From Rubrobacter tropicus (lineage in GTDB: Bacteria; Actinomycetota; Rubrobacteria; Rubrobacterales; Rubrobacteraceae): DNA of 64,000 bases. Shown piece by piece: positions 33,181-40,631 of the stretch. Where the stretch lies: contig NZ_CP045119.1 in assembly GCF_011492945.1 (NCBI RefSeq), positions 124,001-188,000 of the forward strand, in the 5' to 3' direction. The translations under genes and the position numbers were made by a program. Each line of letters opens with the position of its first letter. Within the stretch, counting starts at the first letter, position 1. The notes under the pieces were generated by a model that ran no database searches, was not told where the DNA came from, and saw only the letters and a program-made list of their open reading frames with translations.

Positions 33181-34331
33181 GCGAGGCCCGGGCTGACGTC
33201 GCGGTCGTCGGGGCCGGGATCGTGGGGCTCGCCCACGCGCTCGCCGCGGCAAAGCAGGGTCTGAAAGTTGTTGTTTTCGAGAGGTCGGGTTGGGCCGTCG
33301 GGGCCTCCGTTCGGAACTTCGGGCTCGTATGGCCCGTCGGGCAGCCGGGCGGGCATCTGTACGAAAGGGCGCTCAGGAGCCGTGGGATCTGGCGCGAAGT
33401 CGCCGCCGCGTCGGGCATCTGGTGCGCCGGGGCCGGCTCCCTCCACCTCGCCTACCACGAAGACGAACTGGCCGTGCTCGAGGAGTACCTCGAGACCACG
33501 CCGTCCGCGCGGGATGGGGGATGTGAGCTCGTCTCCCGGAACGAAGTCGCAGAGAAGAGCCCCGCGGCCAGGACTGAAGGCCTGCGCGGCGCGCTGTGGA
33601 GCCCGACGGAGTTGAACGTGGACCCGCGCCAGGCGATACCGGCCATAGCGTCACTCCTGGCGAGTGACTACGGCGTCGAGTTTCGTTTCGGGACGGCGGT
33701 CCGCGGCATCGAAATGCCCGTGGTGGAGACCACGGCCGGCGACTGGACCGCGGACCGGGTCTTCGTGTGCGGCGGCGAGGACTTCGAGACGCTTTACCCC
33801 GAGGTGTTCGCGGGGAGCGGCATCACCCGCTGCAGGCTCCAGATGCTGCGCACCGTGCCCCAGCCGGGCGGCTGGCGGCTCGGTCCCGCGCTGTGCTCAG
33901 GACTCACCCTGCTCCACTACGACGCCTTCGAGCACTGCGAGGGCCTGGAGGCGCTGCGGCGGCGTTTCGACGAAGAGATGCCCTTTGCCCGCGAGAAAGG
34001 CGTCCACGTGCTCCTGTCGCAGACAGCCAGGGGGGAGCTGACCATCGGGGACAGCCACGATTACGGGCTCACGCACGATCCTTTCGCCAGCGAGAAGGTG
34101 GACCGTGAGATCATGAACTACCTGGAGACCTTCGCAAGTGTCCCGAGCCTGGAGATCTCCGAGCGCTGGCAGGGAACGTACCCCCATCTGGAGGACGGTT
34201 CCGAGCTGGTCTCCCATCCCGAGCCCGGCGTGACGGTCGTCAACGGCCTGGGCGGTGCCGGTATGACGCTCTCCTTCGGCCTGGCGGAAGAGAACCTGAG
34301 ATCTCTTGTCGGCCAGGAACGGTCGGTCTAG
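33171..34331 (+). CDS. FAD-dependent aminophosphonate oxidoreductase (TIGR03364-like)
   Basis: A 386-residue DAO-family flavoenzyme. The dinucleotide fold ADVAVVGAGIVGLAHALAAAKQGLKVVVFE is near residues 8-39, followed by GASVRNFGLVWPVGQ, ELNVDPRQAIPAIAS and the C-terminal VVNGLGGAGMTLSFGLAEEN FAD contact. This family travels with PhnX-like genes and is thought, with some members shown, to oxidise 2-aminoethylphosphonate or its methylated or hydroxylated relatives to phosphonoacetaldehyde. It could replace the transaminase PhnW, which is absent here. The preferred substrate is inferred. Confidence 0.87.
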   Translation: MPLSEARADVAVVGAGIVGLAHALAAAKQGLKVVVFERSGWAVGASVRNFGLVWPVGQPGGHLYERALRSRGIWREVAAASGIWCAGAGSLHLAYHEDELAVLEEYLETTPSARDGGCELVSRNEVAEKSPAARTEGLRGALWSPTELNVDPRQAIPAIASLLASDYGVEFRFGTAVRGIEMPVVETTAGDWTADRVFVCGGEDFETLYPEVFAGSGITRCRLQMLRTVPQPGGWRLGPALCSGLTLLHYDAFEHCEGLEALRRRFDEEMPFAREKGVHVLLSQTARGELTIGDSHDYGLTHDPFASEKVDREIMNYLETFASVPSLEISERWQGTYPHLEDGSELVSHPEPGVTVVNGLGGAGMTLSFGLAEENLRSLVGQERSV

Positions 34332-34333
34332 GA

Positions 34334-34951
34334 ATGGAAGCTTCCGAAGCGAACCAGAAGATCCTGGCCGCGCTCAGGGCCGCCGAGCACCTCCCCTACG
34401 ACGGCGAGGCCGTCGGCCAGCTCCAGCACGCCCTCCAGTGCGCCGACCTGGCCCGCTGCTGCGGCCACGGCCCCGAGGTCGTGGTCGCCGCCCTGCTGCA
34501 CGACGTCGGACGTTCACCCGTGGCCCTCAGAGACCTCCGCGCCGCCGGTGTAACGGGCGGGGAACACGGCGCCCTGGCCGGCGCCTGGCTCCGACCCCTC
34601 GTGGGTGAGCGCGTGGCCTGGCTGGCAGAGCAACACGTCCCGGCCAAGCGCTACCTCGTCGCCACCGACCCCTCCTACGAGAGGAGCCTCTCGGGCACCT
34701 CCCGCCGCACCCTGGAAGTCCAGGGAGGGCCGATGAGCCCGGAGGAAGTCGCCGGGTTCGAGGGCAACCCGGGGTGGAGGGACGCCGCCGAACTCAGGCG
34801 CTGGGACGACCTCGCCAAAGACCCGGACGCGGAGACGCCACCTCTGGAAGATTTCGAGGAGGAGTTGTGGTTCGTGGTGTCTGAGCACTTCGGCGGGCGG
34901 CGGTTGTCTGGACAAAGCGGTATCGGTTACGGGACCGAGGATGCACAATGA
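34334..34951 (+). CDS. PhnZ-like HD-domain (diiron) phosphonate oxygenase
   Basis: A 205-residue HD protein. Metal ligands fit the PhnZ pattern: His32 (GQLQHALQ), His56-Asp57 (LLHDVGR), His78 (GGEHGALA), His101 (EQHVPAKRYL) and an Asp near 158. Tyr22 and Glu25 in LPYDGEAVGQ match PhnZ residues that gate the substrate site, which plain HD phosphatases lack. PhnZ oxidatively cleaves (R)-1-hydroxy-2-aminoethylphosphonate to glycine and phosphate. The usual 2-oxoglutarate hydroxylase partner PhnY is not in the cluster. It starts three bases after the flavoenzyme and overlaps phnF by four bases. Confidence 0.83.
   Translation: MEASEANQKILAALRAAEHLPYDGEAVGQLQHALQCADLARCCGHGPEVVVAALLHDVGRSPVALRDLRAAGVTGGEHGALAGAWLRPLVGERVAWLAEQHVPAKRYLVATDPSYERSLSGTSRRTLEVQGGPMSPEEVAGFEGNPGWRDAAELRRWDDLAKDPDAETPPLEDFEEELWFVVSEHFGGRRLSGQSGIGYGTEDAQ
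34899..34920. promoter_or_regulatory. Candidate PhnF operator 3 (upstream of phnF)
   Basis: Read on the minus strand, CCGCTTTGTCCAGAC followed by AACCGCC; its first ten bases equal the left arm of operator 1. It lies inside the last codons of the HD gene, 28 bases before phnF, so it could give an internal regulated start for phnF-phnM. Confidence 0.65.
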
Positions 34952-35703
34952 CGGTCGTGGGTTTGAGGAGGGCAGGCCGCGTCCCGATCTACGTCCAGGT
35001 CGCGGAGGACCTGGAGGGCGCGATGCTGCGCGGCGAGTACGGTGTGGGCGACCGCCTGCCGACGGAGCACGCCCTGGCCGGGGAGTACGGCATCAACCGC
35101 CACACGGCGGGGCAGGCCCTGAACCACCTCCAGGGCAAGGGCCTCGTCGTGCGCGTGCGGGGGCGGGGCACGTTCGTGCGTCCGGGACGGGTCGACTACC
35201 GGGTGGCCGAGAAGATGAGCTTTACGGACTCGGTCTCAAGGGTCGGGCTGAACCCTTCGCGCAAGATAATAGGCGTCAGGGCGGTGCGGGCTTTCGGGCG
35301 GATACCGGAGGCGATGAAGGTGCCGGCCGGGGAGCCGCTGGTGGCGCGGGAGAGCGTGAGCTTCGCCGGGGAGATCCCCCTGGACCACTCCGTCAAGCAC
35401 TTCCGCGAGAGCCTCTTCCCCGGAATAGACGATCTGTTGACCAGACCGCTCTCCTCCCGCGCCCTCGTAAAGGCTCACTACGGCGTGGAGGTCTACCGGG
35501 CGCGTTCGGCCTTCGAGATGGAGCCCGCCGACGCGGAGATGTCCCGCCACCTCGGCGTCCAACCTGGGGCGGCCCTGCTCCGCGTCGAGAGCCTGGACAC
35601 TTTAGAGGACGGTACGCCGGCCGAGTGGGGCGTCACGTACTTCCGGGGGGACGCGACGAGGGTGCTCGTCTCTTTACGCGAGATCAAGGAGGAGAAGGAT
35701 TGA
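34948..35703 (+). CDS. phnF: GntR/HutC-family transcriptional regulator PhnF
   Basis: A 251-residue regulator. The N-terminal winged helix (about 10-78: PIYVQVAEDLEGAMLRGEYGVGDRLPTEHALAGEYGINRHTAGQALNHLQGKGLVVRVRGRGTFV) is followed by a UTRA ligand domain (about 90-245). This is the PhnF arrangement, in which a phosphorus compound releases the repressor. Three matching palindromes around phnD, phnX and phnF are its likely sites. Its start overlaps the HD gene, and its stop overlaps the phnG TTG. Confidence 0.93.
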   Translation: MTVVGLRRAGRVPIYVQVAEDLEGAMLRGEYGVGDRLPTEHALAGEYGINRHTAGQALNHLQGKGLVVRVRGRGTFVRPGRVDYRVAEKMSFTDSVSRVGLNPSRKIIGVRAVRAFGRIPEAMKVPAGEPLVARESVSFAGEIPLDHSVKHFRESLFPGIDDLLTRPLSSRALVKAHYGVEVYRARSAFEMEPADAEMSRHLGVQPGAALLRVESLDTLEDGTPAEWGVTYFRGDATRVLVSLREIKEEKD

Positions 35704-36110
35704 ACCCGCAAGAGGTCCAGGAGGCGATAGCCCACGCCCCTACAGGACGCCTCAAGGAGCTCGCCGACCGTTGCCTGCTGGACGCGGAGGCCGAGGTCGT
35801 CTCCCGGCCCCGCCAGGCCCTTGTGATGGCGCGGGTAAAGGAGACGGTCGACGGCGAAGTCTTCAACCTCGGCGAGGTGCTCGTCACGGGCTGCGAGGTC
35901 TCGCTGGGAGGCGAGCCGGGGTGGGCTATGGTGCTGGATCACGACCCCGAGCGCGCCCTGTGCGCCGCTGTGGTGGACGCCGCCAGCCGCCGCGGGGGGG
36001 ACGGGGTACAGGCCGAACTCGAAGGGCTGCTCGCCGAAGCCCGCGGTGCGCGAAAGGCGCGATGGGCCGGGGTCCAGCCGACGCGCGTCTCGTTCGAGGA
36101 GATGTCGTGA
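35700..36110 (+). CDS. phnG: C-P lyase core subunit PhnG
   Basis: A 136-residue subunit of the PhnGHIJ carbon-phosphorus lyase core, which makes ribosyl-triphosphate phosphonate with PhnI. Recognised by APTGRLKELADRCL, ALVMARVKETVDGEVFNLGEVLVTGCEVSLGGEPGWAMVLDHDPERALCAAVVDAA. TTG start with an AAGGAGGAG ribosome site, overlapping the phnF stop (TTGA). Its own stop overlaps the phnH GTG. Confidence 0.92.
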   Translation: MNPQEVQEAIAHAPTGRLKELADRCLLDAEAEVVSRPRQALVMARVKETVDGEVFNLGEVLVTGCEVSLGGEPGWAMVLDHDPERALCAAVVDAASRRGGDGVQAELEGLLAEARGARKARWAGVQPTRVSFEEMS

Positions 36111-36673
36111 GCGCCGGCGTGAGGACGTTCGACCCCGTCTTCGACTCGCAGCGCGTCTTCCGGTGCGTCCTGCAGGCCACGGCCCAGCCCGGCAAGCTCT
36201 TCGCCCTGCCCCCGACGGGCGTCGCCCCCCGGGAGGCCGTCGCGCGCACGCTGCTAGACCACGAGGTCACTCTCTGCGCTCTCGGTGACCGGGCGGAGGA
36301 GGCGGAACGCATCTCGGGCCTCACCGGCTCCAGGATCGTCCCGGTCAATGAGGCGGACTTCGTCCTCGTCTCGACCGGCTCCGGGGCCGGGGTCTCCTCC
36401 CTCAAGCGCGGCACCCTGGAGCGGCCCGAGACGGGCGCCACCGCGATCTTCGCGGTCCGCCGCCTCTCGAACACGGGCACGCTCACCTTGAAGCTCTCAG
36501 GACCCGGTATCCGGGGTGGGCGGTCACTCGGAGCCGAAGGACTCTCCGCAGAAGTGGCAGAAGCGATCCGGGAAAGCAGGCAAGGTTACCCGCTCGGGGT
36601 CGATGTGTACCTCGTGGACGAGGCCGGGCAGGTCGCGGGATTGCCCCGCTCGACGAGCTTGGAGGTGGCCTAG
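36107..36673 (+). CDS. phnH: C-P lyase core subunit PhnH
   Basis: A 188-residue PhnH. Opening FDPVFDSQRVFRCVLQATAQPGKLFAL, then VARTLLDHEVTLCAL and KLSGPGIRGGRSL, with a C-terminal GVDVYLVDEAGQVAGLPRST, follow the family from end to end. PhnH is a structural subunit of the core complex. The GTG overlaps the phnG stop; its TAG shares one base with the phnI GTG. Confidence 0.92.
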   Translation: MSAGVRTFDPVFDSQRVFRCVLQATAQPGKLFALPPTGVAPREAVARTLLDHEVTLCALGDRAEEAERISGLTGSRIVPVNEADFVLVSTGSGAGVSSLKRGTLERPETGATAIFAVRRLSNTGTLTLKLSGPGIRGGRSLGAEGLSAEVAEAIRESRQGYPLGVDVYLVDEAGQVAGLPRSTSLEVA

Positions 36674-37749
36674 TGGCGTACACGGCCGTCAAGGGTGGGG
36701 AGGAGGCGATCAAGGCCGCCGAGAAGCTGGAGCACGCCTCCGTCGAAGGGTCCGGACTCACACCGGAGGCCGTGCTGAGGGGGATGCGCTACGCGGTGGA
36801 CCAGGTAATGGGAGAGGCCGGACTCTACGCCCCGCGTCTCGCGGCCCGCGCCGTCGTCCAGGCGCAGGGCGACCTCGCCGAGGCCGCGTTCCTGCTGCGG
36901 GCCTACCGCTCCACGCTGCCCAGGGAGGGCTATACGGTCCCCGCCGATACGGACGATGCGCGCCTCGTGCGGCGTGTCTCCTCCGCTTTCAAGGACGTGC
37001 CGGGGGGGCAGGTTCTCGGCCCGACCCGCGACTACTCCCAGCGCCTCCTCGGCCTCAAGCGCGAGGAAGAACCGTCAGGGAACGGCGCGGGCGACGTGGG
37101 CGGGGAGGGCAACCTGCCCCGGGTCACGGACGTGCTGCGCGAGGCCGGGCTGGTTGCGAAGCGGAAGCCCGAAGAGACGGGCGAGCCGTTCGATCTGACG
37201 CGCGAGGCGTTGACCGTGCCGGCGCCGCGCTCGGGGCGGCTTCAGAGCCTGGCGCGCGGGGAGGCCGGCGCGATGACGGCGCTCGCGTACAGCTCGCTGC
37301 GCGGTTTCGGGGCCGTCCACCCGACGCTGGCCGAGTTCAGGGTCGGGTACCTGCCGCTCCAGGTGGAGCACCCCGTTCTCGGGGAGAAGGTGGAGATAGG
37401 CGAGGTCCTGTGCACGGAGGTGGAGGCCGTCGGGCGCGAGATGGGTTACGGGGGGGAGGACCACGACGGAGAGAAGGCCATGTCTTTAGGCTACGGGCTG
37501 GTGTTCGGGAGGAACGAGCGCAAGGGGATAGCCATGGCCGTGCTGGACGCCGCCATCCGGGCCGGGGGGGAGCGGGAGCAGGGCCCTGCAGGCCCAGCCG
37601 AGGACGAGGAGTTCGTCCTCTACCACGCCGACGGCATAGAGGGTACCGGCTTCGTCGAGCACCTGAAGCTGCCCCACTACGTCACCTTCCAGTCCTCCCT
37701 GGACCGCCTGCGCGAAGTCCAGAGAAGGGGGAACGACGTTGACGGTTGA
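36673..37749 (+). CDS. phnI: C-P lyase core subunit PhnI
   Basis: A 358-residue PhnI, the nucleosidase-like subunit that exchanges adenine of ATP for the phosphonate. YTAVKGGEEAIKAAEKL at the N-terminus, RVTDVLREAGLV, and GFVEHLKLPHYVTFQSSLDRLR at the C-terminus (two zinc-liganding histidines) are family hallmarks. GTG start overlapping phnH. It overlaps phnJ by eleven bases. Confidence 0.95.
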   Translation: MAYTAVKGGEEAIKAAEKLEHASVEGSGLTPEAVLRGMRYAVDQVMGEAGLYAPRLAARAVVQAQGDLAEAAFLLRAYRSTLPREGYTVPADTDDARLVRRVSSAFKDVPGGQVLGPTRDYSQRLLGLKREEEPSGNGAGDVGGEGNLPRVTDVLREAGLVAKRKPEETGEPFDLTREALTVPAPRSGRLQSLARGEAGAMTALAYSSLRGFGAVHPTLAEFRVGYLPLQVEHPVLGEKVEIGEVLCTEVEAVGREMGYGGEDHDGEKAMSLGYGLVFGRNERKGIAMAVLDAAIRAGGEREQGPAGPAEDEEFVLYHADGIEGTGFVEHLKLPHYVTFQSSLDRLREVQRRGNDVDG

Positions 37750-38611
37750 CGAGCTGCTGAAGGACGGCGGCGCCTCCGGGGGTCCCTCGTACAACTACGC
37801 CTTCCTGGACGAACAGACCAAGAGGGAGCTCAGGCGCAAGGCGCTCAAGGCCGTTTCGATTCCGGGCCATCAGGTCCCGTTCGGGAGCCGCGAGATGCCG
37901 CTGGCGAGGGGCTGGGGGACGGGGGGGCTGCAACTCTCGCTCGCGCTCGTAGGTCCCGGGGACGTGTACAAGGCCATAGACCAGGGCGCCGACGACTCGG
38001 TCAACGCCGTCAACATGCGCAGCCTGGTCAGGCGGATGGCCGAGGTCGAGACGACGGAGGATACGCGGGAGGCGACCATCATCCAGACGAGGCACCGGAT
38101 ACCGGAGGAGCCGCTGCGCGGGGACCAGACCATGGTCTTCCAGGTGCCGATACCCGAGCCGCTAGAGAGGGTGGAGCCGAGGATCTCGAGGGCCCGCAAG
38201 ATGCACGCGGAGAAGGACTACTCCAAGATGTGGTTGTACCTCTACGAGAGCATCGCGCTTCACGGGGAGATCACGGTGGGGGCCCGCTACCCCGTCCTCG
38301 TCAACGGCACGTACCTGATGGACCCGTCCCCGATCCCCCGCTGGGACGTCCCGAAGCTCGACGGGGCATCGTTCCTGTCCCTCTTCGGCGCGGGCCGCGA
38401 GAAGCGCATCTACGCCATCCCCCCGCACACGAACGTCGAGCCCCTTGAGTTCGAGGACCACCCCTTCCGCGTCGAGCGCTTCGATGAGCCCTGCGGGCGC
38501 TGCGGCTCCGCGGACACCTTCCTGGACGAGATGACGGACGAGACCACCGGCGAGAGGTACTTCCGCTGCTCGGACACGAGCTTCTGCGACGGGCGTCTGG
38601 GGGAGAAGTGA
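37739..38611 (+). CDS. phnJ: Radical-SAM C-P lyase PhnJ
   Basis: A 290-residue radical-SAM enzyme that breaks the C-P bond, yielding an alkane (methane from methylphosphonate) and ribosyl cyclic phosphate. Cysteines 252, 255, 277 and 283 keep exactly the spacing of the E. coli cluster and thiyl cysteines. The glycyl-radical site is preserved as SIPGHQVPFG (Gly43). YNYAFLDEQTKRELRRKALKAV and GWGTGGLQLS are also diagnostic. TTG start with an AAGGGGG ribosome site. Confidence 0.97.
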   Translation: MTVDELLKDGGASGGPSYNYAFLDEQTKRELRRKALKAVSIPGHQVPFGSREMPLARGWGTGGLQLSLALVGPGDVYKAIDQGADDSVNAVNMRSLVRRMAEVETTEDTREATIIQTRHRIPEEPLRGDQTMVFQVPIPEPLERVEPRISRARKMHAEKDYSKMWLYLYESIALHGEITVGARYPVLVNGTYLMDPSPIPRWDVPKLDGASFLSLFGAGREKRIYAIPPHTNVEPLEFEDHPFRVERFDEPCGRCGSADTFLDEMTDETTGERYFRCSDTSFCDGRLGEK

Positions 38612-39051
38612 GGGTGAGGGAGGCCCGCCCCGGCGACCTGGGCCGGCTCCTGGAGCTCTACGCCCTCCTCGAAAGGCCGGAAGGACACCTTGCGCCGCTC
38701 GCGAGCGGCGCGGCGGAGGACCTCTTTACCCGGGTTCTGCTCGACCCGAACCAGCGCACGCTCGTCGCCGAGACCTACGGCGAAGTCGTGGGCACGCTGG
38801 TTCTCGTAACGGTCCCGAACCTGGCCCACGGCGGGTCGCCCTACGCCCTGGTCGAGAACGTCGTCGTGGACGAGGAGTACAGGGGCGAGGGCGTGGGCAG
38901 GGCGCTCATGAGAGAGGCGGTGCGGCGGGCGCGCGAGGCCGGCGCCTACAAGCTCGCCCTGTGCTCGAACACCGGGCGGTCGGAGGCGCACGAGTTCTAC
39001 CGCTCGATGGGTTTCGAGGAGACCCACGTCGGCTTCGAGGTGCGGCCGTGA
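38608..39051 (+). CDS. GNAT acetyltransferase in the C-P lyase operon (PhnO-like role possible)
   Basis: A 147-residue GNAT enzyme: VREARPGDLGRLLELYALLE, VVGTLVLVTVPNLAHGGSPYALVENVVVDEEYRGEGVGRALMREAVRRA (acetyl-CoA site RGEGVG) and SNTGRSEAHEFYRSMGF. It sits between phnJ and phnK with overlapping ends, so it belongs to the operon. E. coli PhnO, also a GNAT, acetylates aminoalkylphosphonates; a comparable job here is inferred from position. GTG start. Confidence 0.82.
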   Translation: MRVREARPGDLGRLLELYALLERPEGHLAPLASGAAEDLFTRVLLDPNQRTLVAETYGEVVGTLVLVTVPNLAHGGSPYALVENVVVDEEYRGEGVGRALMREAVRRAREAGAYKLALCSNTGRSEAHEFYRSMGFEETHVGFEVRP

Positions 39052-39878
39052 ACGGGCTCGTGCTCGAGGTCGAGGACCTCAAGAGGGTCTACGGCCGCGG
39101 CTGCGAGCGGTGCGTCGAGAACACCGGACCCGGGGCGCGGACGAACACCTGCTCCGCTTGCGGCTCGGTCGTCGCCTGCGCGGGCGTCTCCCTGGAGGTC
39201 GGGCCCGGAGAAGTGCTCGGCATCGTGGGCGAGTCGGGATCGGGCAAGAGCACGGTCGCGGCCTGCCTCGCCTTCGACGTCGAACCCACGGACGGCGTTG
39301 CGCGTTTCTCCGGGTTTGGGGGCTCCGACATCTTCGGGGCCGACGCGGCCCAGAGGCGAAAGCTCCGCGACTTCGACATAGGCATCGTCTACCAGACCCC
39401 GCAGCAGGGGCTCGACCTCGACACGACCGCCGGCGGCAACGTAGTCGAGCGGCTGCTCGCCGCCGATTGGCGCCACGTCGGCGGGATGCGGGGGAGGGCA
39501 AGGGAACTCCTCTCCCGCACAGAGACCCCGGTCGGACGGATGGACGAGGCGCCCAGGCACTTCTCGGGGGGAATGCGCCAACGGGTCCAGCTCGCGAAGG
39601 CGCTCGCCAACAGGCCGAGCCTTCTAATTCTGGACGAGCCGACGACGGGGCTCGACGTCTCGGTGCAGGCGCGGATTCTGGACCTGATCCGGGACATACA
39701 AAGGGAGACGGGGGTCGCCACCCTCGTCATCTCGCACGACCTCGGCGTGATCCGCCTGCTCACCGAGCGCACCCTCGTGATGCGCCACGGCCGCGTGGTC
39801 GAGGCCGGCCTCACCGACCAGATCCTTGAAGACCCCCAGGCTCCCTACACCCAGCTCCTCGTAAACTCAGCCCTGTAA
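39048..39878 (+). CDS. phnK: C-P lyase ABC-type ATPase PhnK with Cys-rich insertion
   Basis: A 276-residue ABC ATPase that docks on the PhnGHIJ core. Walker A GESGSGKST, PhnK-specific VYQTPQQGLDLDTTAGGNVVERLLA, signature FSGGMRQR, Walker B LLILDEP and the GLTDQILEDPQAPYTQLLV tail are present. Unlike E. coli PhnK, it has an insertion before Walker A with Cys19, 22, 35, 38 (C-x2-C-x12-C-x2-C) and Cys44, which looks like a small zinc or Fe-S knuckle. GTG start overlapping the GNAT gene by four bases. Confidence 0.93.
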   Translation: MNGLVLEVEDLKRVYGRGCERCVENTGPGARTNTCSACGSVVACAGVSLEVGPGEVLGIVGESGSGKSTVAACLAFDVEPTDGVARFSGFGGSDIFGADAAQRRKLRDFDIGIVYQTPQQGLDLDTTAGGNVVERLLAADWRHVGGMRGRARELLSRTETPVGRMDEAPRHFSGGMRQRVQLAKALANRPSLLILDEPTTGLDVSVQARILDLIRDIQRETGVATLVISHDLGVIRLLTERTLVMRHGRVVEAGLTDQILEDPQAPYTQLLVNSAL

Positions 39879-39892
39879 CGAGAAGGAGGGCC

Positions 39893-40630
39893 GTGCCCCA
39901 CCTGGAAGTAAAGAACCTCTCCAAGAGCTTCACGCTCCACATGCTCGGCGGCCGGCGCCTCGTCGCCCTGGAGGACGTGAGCTTCTCTGTGGAACGCGGC
40001 GAGTTCCTCGGCGTGGTCGGGAGGTCCGGCTCAGGCAAGTCCTCCCTCCTGCGCTGCGTCTACCGCCGCTACCTGCCGACCGCCGGGAGCATCGTCTACT
40101 CGTCGGACGACGGAGAGATCGACCTCTCGACCGCCCCAGACCGGGGGGTGTTGCGGCTGCGCGGGGGGGAGATCGGGTACGTCTCCCAGTTTTTGCGCGC
40201 CATCCCCCGCACCCCGGCCCGGGACGTGGTCGCCGAGCCCCTGATCTCCCGCGGCGCCGACGGTGACGAGGCCCGCGAACGGGCCGCCGCGATGCTCGAC
40301 GCCCTTGGCATCCCGGACGGCATGGCCGACGCTTTCCCGGCGACGATGAGCGGCGGGGAGCAGCAGCGGGTCAACCTCGCCCGGGCGTTGGTGGGCGCAC
40401 CCCGGCTCCTCCTCCTCGACGAGCCGACGAGCGCTCTGGACCCCGAGACCCGCCTGCTCGCGATGGAGGCCATCAAGGGTCTGAAAAACGGTGGCACGAC
40501 GATGGTCGGCATCTTCCACGAGATGGAGAGCCTCGAGACGCTGTCAGACCGGGTGCTCGCCCTCGAAGCCGGCCGCGTCCGGTGGACCGGCCCTGCCCGG
40601 GAGGCCGCCGGATTGCTGGCGGGCGTCTAG
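39893..40630 (+). CDS. phnL: C-P lyase ABC-type ATPase PhnL
   Basis: A 245-residue ABC ATPase, second ATPase of the C-P lyase assembly. LEVKNLSKSFTLHMLGGRRLVALEDVSF, Walker A GRSGSGKSS, IGYVSQFLRAIPRTPARDVVAEPL, signature MSGGEQQR, Walker B LLLLDEP and the terminal IFHEMESLETLSDRVLALE match PhnL. GTG start with an AAGGAGGG ribosome site, 14 bases after phnK. phnM begins one base after its stop. Confidence 0.94.
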   Translation: MPHLEVKNLSKSFTLHMLGGRRLVALEDVSFSVERGEFLGVVGRSGSGKSSLLRCVYRRYLPTAGSIVYSSDDGEIDLSTAPDRGVLRLRGGEIGYVSQFLRAIPRTPARDVVAEPLISRGADGDEARERAAAMLDALGIPDGMADAFPATMSGGEQQRVNLARALVGAPRLLLLDEPTSALDPETRLLAMEAIKGLKNGGTTMVGIFHEMESLETLSDRVLALEAGRVRWTGPAREAAGLLAGV

Positions 40631-40631
40631 C

